In this document: positions 5,303 to 8,985 of the stretch, piece by piece | Layout of the letters: every line of letters begins with the position of its first letter | Position numbering within the stretch: the first letter of the stretch is position 1 | NCBI GenBank assembly: GCA_947258735.1 | Contig: CAMYJJ010000118.1 | Coordinates: 1 to 8,985 of the forward strand | Origin: Thermodesulfovibrionia bacterium | GTDB taxonomy: Bacteria; Nitrospirota; Thermodesulfovibrionia; UBA6902 | Reading direction: 5' to 3' | Length of the DNA: 8,985 bases | Notes under the pieces: model-generated | Seen by the model: only the letters and a program-made list of their open reading frames with translations | What the model was told of the DNA's origin: nothing | Databases searched by the model: none | Position numbers and translations under genes: made by a program

Positions 5303-6391
5303 CTATTCTTTATTAGATACCGCCGCCTCCTCAAAGGTTGCCATTTCTTTATATATCTTTAATCCTGCCTCAATCATATGCATTGCCAGGGCCGCGCCGG
5401 TTCCTTCACCAAGCCTGAGGTCAAGGTCAACTATTGGTCTGAGCCCCATTTTATCAAGCATTGCCGTATGTCCGATCTCCTGGGACTTGTGGGCTGCAAA
5501 CATATAGTCTTTTGATCTGGGATCAATAGTGTATGCTATTAAAGCACCTGCGGTGGAAATAAAGCCATCAACTACTACCGGGACTTTGTTTGCTGCAGCT
5601 CCCAGGATAAGACCTGCAATACCTCCAATTTCTGCACCGCCTACTTTTGCAAGGACATCAATGGTATCACCGGCATCAGGTTTATTGATTTCTATGGCAT
5701 CCTTGATAACCTGCACTTTGTTCTTCCATGCATCATCGTTTATACCTGTGCCTCTTCCTGTAATGTCTTCAACAGATTTCCCTGTAAGTACAGCAGTGAT
5801 TGCACTTGAAGGGGTTGTGTTTGCAATTCCCATGTCTCCTGTGCCGAAGATTTTGTAACCCTTCTTTGCGTATTCAGTGGCCAGGGACATGCCGACCTCA
5901 ACGCATTTAACAGCTTCTTCCCTGGACATTGCAGGGCCTTTTCTCATGTTATTTGTACCTGAAACTACTTTTTTTGAAATAAAACACCCCCCTTTAATTC
6001 CCCCCTTGGTAAGGGGGGACACAGAGGAGTTGTTAAAATCATAATCTACTCCTATATCGACAACAACGACATCGGCGCCTGCATGACGTGCCAGGACATT
6101 AATACCTGCTCCGCCATTAACAAAGTTAAGGACCATCTGGGGAGTTACCTCTTTTGGAAATGCAGACACACCTTCATCTGCCACTCCATGGTCTCCGGCA
6201 AACGTGAAGACCACTTTTTTGTCCAGCACAGGCATTTTCTGTTCTGTAATGGCAACCAGCTGTTTTGCAAACTCCTCAAGCCTTCCGAGACTTCCTTGCG
6301 GCTTGGTAAGGCTGTCCAGTCTCTGCTGGGCCTCATCTCCGAATTTACCGTTTGTGTGGGTGATTTTTTCTGTTATTGAATGTAAACCCAT
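5303..6391 (-). CDS. cobT: CobT, nicotinate-nucleotide:dimethylbenzimidazole phosphoribosyltransferase
   Basis: This cytosolic enzyme activates the lower-ligand base to alpha-ribazole phosphate using nicotinate mononucleotide. Its 362 residues show [16 protein letters not shown] (27-42), [18 protein letters not shown] (62-79), the [11 protein letters not shown] segment (92-102), [18 protein letters not shown] (181-198) and the catalytic glutamate in [12 protein letters not shown] (Glu329, equivalent to Salmonella Glu317). Residues of about 121-137 (with [11 protein letters not shown]) are extra relative to the family, between [10 protein letters not shown] and the [10 protein letters not shown] strand. 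They are encoded by a palindromic repeat, and the frame stays open. The start at 6389-6391 is supported by a strong AAAGGAG site. The natural base (dimethylbenzimidazole, another benzimidazole, adenine or a phenol) cannot be inferred. Confidence 0.96.
   Translation of the reverse strand: MGLHSITEKITHTNGKFGDEAQQRLDSLTKPQGSLGRLEEFAKQLVAITEQKMPVLDKKVVFTFAGDHGVADEGVSAFPKEVTPQMVLNFVNGGAGINVLARHAGADVVVVDIGVDYDFNNSSVSPLTKGGIKGGCFISKKVVSGTNNMRKGPAMSREEAVKCVEVGMSLATEYAKKGYKIFGTGDMGIANTTPSSAITAVLTGKSVEDITGRGTGINDDAWKNKVQVIKDAIEINKPDAGDTIDVLAKVGGAEIGGIAGLILGAAANKVPVVVDGFISTAGALIAYTIDPRSKDYMFAAHKSQEIGHTAMLDKMGLRPIVDLDLRLGEGTGAALAMHMIEAGLKIYKEMATFEEAAVSNKE
5985..6030. repeat. Palindromic repeat inserted in frame in cobT
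   Basis: Tcccccctt (5999-6007) and aagggggga (6011-6019) form a perfect 9-bp stem with a 3-base loop. The flank to the left repeats the C-run (cacccccc, then tttaatt), giving a short direct repeat. On the coding strand it reads as [15 protein letters not shown]. In-frame palindromic elements coding for similar peptides are known in principle from Rickettsia RPE-type repeats. Confidence 0.75.
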
Positions 6392-6397
6392 GATATT

Positions 6398-6404
6398 CTC
6401 CTTT
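6398..6404 (-). promoter_or_regulatory. Strong ribosome binding site of cobT
   Basis: The coding strand reads aaaggag, 6 bases before the ATG. It is the clearest Shine-Dalgarno in the window and fixes the cobT start. It contrasts with cobS, cobC and cobQ, which have none. Confidence 0.75.
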
Positions 6405-6414
6405 AATTTGCTTT

Positions 6415-6442
6415 GTAGGGGCGAACGGCCGTTCGCCCCTAC
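6415..6442. repeat. Perfect 28-bp palindrome at the cobU-cobT junction
   Basis: Gtaggggcgaacgg (6415-6428) is followed directly by its exact reverse complement (6429-6442), with no loop. It contains the cobU stop codon (6439-6441). One half recurs in cobQ at 2851-2864, and the opening gtaggggc recurs at 405-411. It could fold as a cruciform or an RNA hairpin between cobU and cobT, but no T-run follows on the coding strand, so it is not a standard terminator. Confidence 0.9.
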
Positions 6443-6999
6443 TTTATTTTTACCGGTATACCCGCTGTTACCATATACAATTCATCTGCAATTGCCGCGA
6501 TCTTCTGATTAAGGAAACCGGTCAGATCCCTGAACTCCCGTGCCATTGCGTTCTCTGGAACAATGCCCATGCCGAGTTCGTTGGAAACGATGAAAAGCCG
6601 TGACGGGTGACGGGTGACGGGTGACGGGTTTTTGTAACTCTTTAATAGCTCAATAAACTCCCGCATACTTTCTTCTGTAGTCTTTGTTCTTTGCTCTTTG
6701 TTCTTTGTTCTTAACAGCACATTCGACAACCACAGCGTGAGACAATCAATAACGATAATACTATGCTCGTCTATGATGTCTGAAAGAACCTTAGCAATTC
6801 CCACCGGTTCTTCGTACGTGTTCCACTCAGGGCCCCTGTCTTCCTTGTGTTTGCTGATCCGGTCATGCATTTCATCGTCCAGGGCCTCTCCGGTTGCGAT
6901 GTATGCTCTTGATCCCTCAAGCTTTGATGCCTCGTTGAGAACATAAGAGCTTTTGCCGCTTCTTGCGCCGCCTATGACAAATGTTATTCTTACTGACAT
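6439..6999 (-). CDS. cobU: CobU, adenosylcobinamide kinase / adenosylcobinamide-phosphate guanylyltransferase
   Basis: This bifunctional cytosolic enzyme phosphorylates adenosylcobinamide and transfers GMP to give adenosylcobinamide-GDP, the CobS substrate. With the ATG at 6997-6999 it has 186 residues. Motifs are the P-loop GGARSGKS (10-17), [13 protein letters not shown] (32-44), the guanylylated histidine in RISKHKEDR (His51), [13 protein letters not shown] (81-93), [14 protein letters not shown] (137-150) and a C-terminal [14 protein letters not shown] at 7048-7050 would add 17 residues and overlap tonB, but the family begins just before the P-loop strand, so the ATG is preferred. Its Shine-Dalgarno is weak. 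Two heptamer arrays encode residues 97-106 ([10 protein letters not shown]) and 124-133 ([10 protein letters not shown]), either side of a helix in a variable segment before IVSNELGMG. The stop lies inside the 28-bp palindrome. Confidence 0.94.
   Translation of the reverse strand: MSVRITFVIGGARSGKSSYVLNEASKLEGSRAYIATGEALDDEMHDRISKHKEDRGPEWNTYEEPVGIAKVLSDIIDEHSIIVIDCLTLWLSNVLLRTKNKEQRTKTTEESMREFIELLKSYKNPSPVTRHPSRLFIVSNELGMGIVPENAMAREFRDLTGFLNQKIAAIADELYMVTAGIPVKIK
6601..6628. repeat. Perfect heptamer array (4 x tgacggg) inside cobU
   Basis: Four identical units run in tandem. The coding strand reads as the stop-free heptapeptide cycle PVTRHPS, residues 124-133 of CobU. It is the cleanest array in the window and belongs to the same family as 1615-1642 in cbiE. 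Confidence 0.92.
6682..6709. repeat. Heptamer array (4 x 7 bp) inside cobU, second site
   Basis: The plus-strand units are ctttgtt, ctttgct, ctttgtt and ctttgtt, encoding residues 97-106 ([10 protein letters not shown]) on the coding strand. It is the same unit family as the arrays flanking the S23 gene. Confidence 0.9.
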
Positions 7000-7015
7000 T
7001 GTAAAATTTACCGGA

Positions 7016-7777
7016 TCACTTTCTGAGTCTGTAAGCAACAGGCACCTCAACTCTGTTTTTTGTTTGAGGATAGGGGGCTGCTTTTTTCACGACTTTAACT
7101 GTAGCTGAATCGAGTATGCTGTGGCCCGAGCTCTTTTTTATCTCAATCTCATCAGGTTCACCGCTTTCATTGATTCTGAAGCTGACATGTACCGTACCTT
7201 CCAGTCCTCTCCTTCTTGCCAGCAATGGATATGATTTAGCTCTTTCAATTGCACTGCCGATGGAATCGATCATCGAAGGAGAAAGTCCGGACCTGACACT
7301 AGCACTATTAAGACCGCCGGTCTTAGAGTCAGTTGTCAGAAAAGAGGCCTGGACCGTTTCTTCCTGGTTTTCAGAGCTCTCCAGAGCCTCATCCGATACA
7401 GCATGACTGCCCGTCTGAACGGTATCGATGACATGCTGAATCATTTCGTCATTCTCACCTATTCCCGTTTCAACAATCTCCGGTGGAGGTTCGGGCACGA
7501 CTGTTACCTTAACTGTTTGAACCCGTTTTTTCGTAACAATCATATGCTTTTTCTTTTGTTTTTCTACGTACGTGTTTACCGGGGTGAATGGTTTTTTTCT
7601 GGAAACCAATTTCATGCTTTCCGCTTTACTGTTCTCCACAGCCAGTTTTACGATAAAAATGTTTTCATCAATACTATTTCCACTGCCCCTGAATAATCCT
7701 GCGGAAAATAAAAGGGCAGAAGACAACAGAACCAAATGAAAAATTACTGATATACCTATTGTCTTTTTAATACTCAT
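7016..7777 (-). CDS. tonB: TonB energy-transducing protein
   Basis: This 253-residue inner-membrane protein couples the proton-motive force, through ExbB/ExbD, to outer-membrane receptors. It has a single N-terminal membrane anchor (about 7-29) with the Ser10-x3-His14 pattern typical of TonB. A basic and mildly proline-rich periplasmic linker follows (VVPEPPPEIVE at 93-103), then an acidic stretch. The C-terminal domain (about 170-253) contains SYPLLARRRGLEGTVHVSFRI (182-202) and a final AAPYP segment. It starts 12 bases after the receptor stop, with a weak ribosome site. Position between receptor and cobU suggests a dedicated TonB for corrinoid uptake. exbB and exbD are not in the window and may be upstream or elsewhere. 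Confidence 0.93.
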   Translation of the reverse strand: MSIKKTIGISVIFHLVLLSSALLFSAGLFRGSGNSIDENIFIVKLAVENSKAESMKLVSRKKPFTPVNTYVEKQKKKHMIVTKKRVQTVKVTVVPEPPPEIVETGIGENDEMIQHVIDTVQTGSHAVSDEALESSENQEETVQASFLTTDSKTGGLNSASVRSGLSPSMIDSIGSAIERAKSYPLLARRRGLEGTVHVSFRINESGEPDEIEIKKSSGHSILDSATVKVVKKAAPYPQTKNRVEVPVAYRLRK

Positions 7778-7789
7778 GCCAATTACTCA

Positions 7790-8985
7790 CTAGATTTCAA
7801 TTGACAGCCCAAAAAGCATATTGAATTTTGGTGATGGGTAAAAAGCTTTCTCTACAGGAATACCACCGAGCACGACATATTCAGAATACTCTTTATTTAA
7901 GAGATTGTTTAAATCGAGGTGTGCTGTAATGTTTTTATACTGATATGTAACTTTGCTATTTAATACAACATAAGAATCATGTTTATCAAATGTGTTTGAG
8001 AAGTCGCTTATAAATGGACGTTTACCAATGTAAATACCGTTAAGAGCGATAGTGATATTGTTTCCGGTGTTGACGACCCCTCCAAGGGTAGCTTTATGAT
8101 CCGGAACATTCGGTATCTTTTTATCCTGAAAAACACCACTTTCTATTGTTGCATCTGAATAGACATAACTGCCATTTATCATAAGCCAATCCATAGGCTT
8201 ATGATTAAACAATATCTCTAGGCCATCTCTTCGGGTTTTTCCGTCGAGATTCTCATTAGTAAACGTATCAAGATTCAAATATATTTCATCAGTAGTATCC
8301 AGTCTAAACAGGTTGATGTGAATGTAGCTCGTATTATGAAAATAATACCTACCCCCGATTTCATAGTCATCAGTTTTTTGAGGATTTAATTCTGTATCAA
8401 TAGTATTTGTAAAAAAGCTGAAAAGCTCATCTAAAAGAGGGTAACGGAAGCTGTGTGAATATTTGGCATATACATGGTAATTATCTTTGATTGAATGATT
8501 AATTCCGGCTGTATACGCATTTTCATCCATTGAGGCGCTGTCAGGAGTGCTTGGTGAAAAATCAAAGTAGGCTCTGTCGTAGCGAAACCCTCCAGATACT
8601 GATAGAGAATCTGTTAGAAAAATTTCATCATGAACATAGTAGCCAAGGCTCTTTTTGTCAAGATCAATAGTTGCTACTGTCCTGGATCCAAAAAAAAGAG
8701 AATCATTCACTATATCTTCCATTGCTTTGTTATAGTCAAAACCTATAATAGCACTGTTTCGGAATTTTCCTATGTAGTTTTTCAGTTGTAATCTTGGTGA
8801 AACATCGACAGTGCTGATTTCGGTTTCTCCTGAAAATTCACCGACGCTGAATGTCGCAAATTGCAGAACATTTCGGTTTCGATAGGAGAGATCGAGCTTA
8901 AATAAATTGTCATCCCCAAAATATATCTCTGGTCCTCCCTGCACATAGTAATCCTTCACGTCAATAAAATCGTCCGGATTTAATG
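7790..8985 (-). CDS. TonB-dependent outer-membrane receptor, C-terminal part of the barrel (5' end outside the window)
   Basis: The frame is open to the right edge, so the start, signal peptide, TonB box and plug domain lie outside. About 397 residues remain, almost all alternating beta-barrel strands such as DSLSVSGGFRYDRAYFDFSP, NYHVYAKYSHSFRYPLLDE and KTDDYEIGGRYYF. The closing strands carry the family motif HLDLNNLLNKEYSEYV and an amphipathic terminal strand, FNMLFGLSIEI. These features are general to ligand-gated receptors. The substrate is not visible in this part, and a vitamin B12 or corrinoid receptor (BtuB-like) is inferred from the cob genes directly downstream. It is followed by tonB in the same transcript. 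A GTG at 8957-8959 lies within the barrel and is not a real start. Confidence 0.9.
   Translation of the reverse strand, partial: LNPDDFIDVKDYYVQGGPEIYFGDDNLFKLDLSYRNRNVLQFATFSVGEFSGETEISTVDVSPRLQLKNYIGKFRNSAIIGFDYNKAMEDIVNDSLFFGSRTVATIDLDKKSLGYYVHDEIFLTDSLSVSGGFRYDRAYFDFSPSTPDSASMDENAYTAGINHSIKDNYHVYAKYSHSFRYPLLDELFSFFTNTIDTELNPQKTDDYEIGGRYYFHNTSYIHINLFRLDTTDEIYLNLDTFTNENLDGKTRRDGLEILFNHKPMDWLMINGSYVYSDATIESGVFQDKKIPNVPDHKATLGGVVNTGNNITIALNGIYIGKRPFISDFSNTFDKHDSYVVLNSKVTYQYKNITAHLDLNNLLNKEYSEYVVLGGIPVEKAFYPSPKFNMLFGLSIEI

Noticed and set aside
6415..6442. Rho-independent terminator between cobU and cobT
   Set aside because: The palindrome is strong but no T-run follows on the coding strand, and cobT has a good ribosome site in the same direction; read-through is expected.
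6601..6709. CRISPR-like array
   Set aside because: Units are contiguous 7-mers with no spacers, and no cas gene is present.
6439..7050. Longer cobU from the TTG at 7048-7050
   Set aside because: The extra 17 residues overlap the tonB end and precede the point where the CobU family begins; the ATG at 6997-6999 fits better.
7309..7325. Perfect inverted repeat taagaccg / cggtctta inside tonB
   Set aside because: It is short, has no second copy in the window, and lies in the variable linker of TonB; not distinguishable from chance.
1..8985. Cobalamin riboswitch
   Set aside because: No B12-box-like leader was recognised in any gap; if present it should lie upstream of the receptor, beyond the right edge.

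Overview
The window is the end of a cobalamin (vitamin B12) operon in a diderm, probably anaerobic bacterium. The small cobaltochelatase CbiX and the separate CbiE point to the early-cobalt (anaerobic) corrin route, and TonB with a TonB-dependent receptor points to an outer membrane. The moderate GC content, the crowding of short repeats in and around genes and the S23-type four-helix gene recall Nitrospirota or Desulfobacterota, but that placement is inference.

All eleven genes lie on the minus strand, so transcription runs from the right edge to the left. In order: the 3' part of a TonB-dependent receptor (from the window edge to 7790); tonB; cobU; cobT; a four-helix-bundle S23 gene; cobS; cobC; a cobQ that stops before its glutaminase domain; cbiX; cbiE; and an HD-domain phosphohydrolase ending at 690. 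Spacing is tight, with several overlaps. The receptor and TonB would import corrinoid. CbiX inserts cobalt, CbiE methylates the ring and CobQ amidates it. CobU, CobT, CobS and CobC assemble the lower nucleotide loop. Other pathway genes (cbiT, cbiA, cobD and the remaining ring methyltransferases) are not in the window.

The leftmost 690 bases hold no credible gene. A composite repeat of about 500 bp (61-560), bounded by inverted repeats of about 72 bp, fills most of it.

The unexpected layer is repeat invasion of the biosynthetic genes. Seven arrays of 7-bp tandem units, mostly four units (28 bp) each, lie between about 1.6 and 6.7 kb. Four are inside reading frames (cbiE, cobC, and cobU twice) without breaking them. 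Three lie at gene junctions. Two of these flank the S23 gene in inverted orientation, so that gene looks like a cassette fitted exactly between cobT and cobS. A similar inverted pair with almost nothing inside sits between cobC and cobQ. A second repeat class, GC-rich palindromes, has entered cobT and cobQ in frame and covers the cobU stop codon.
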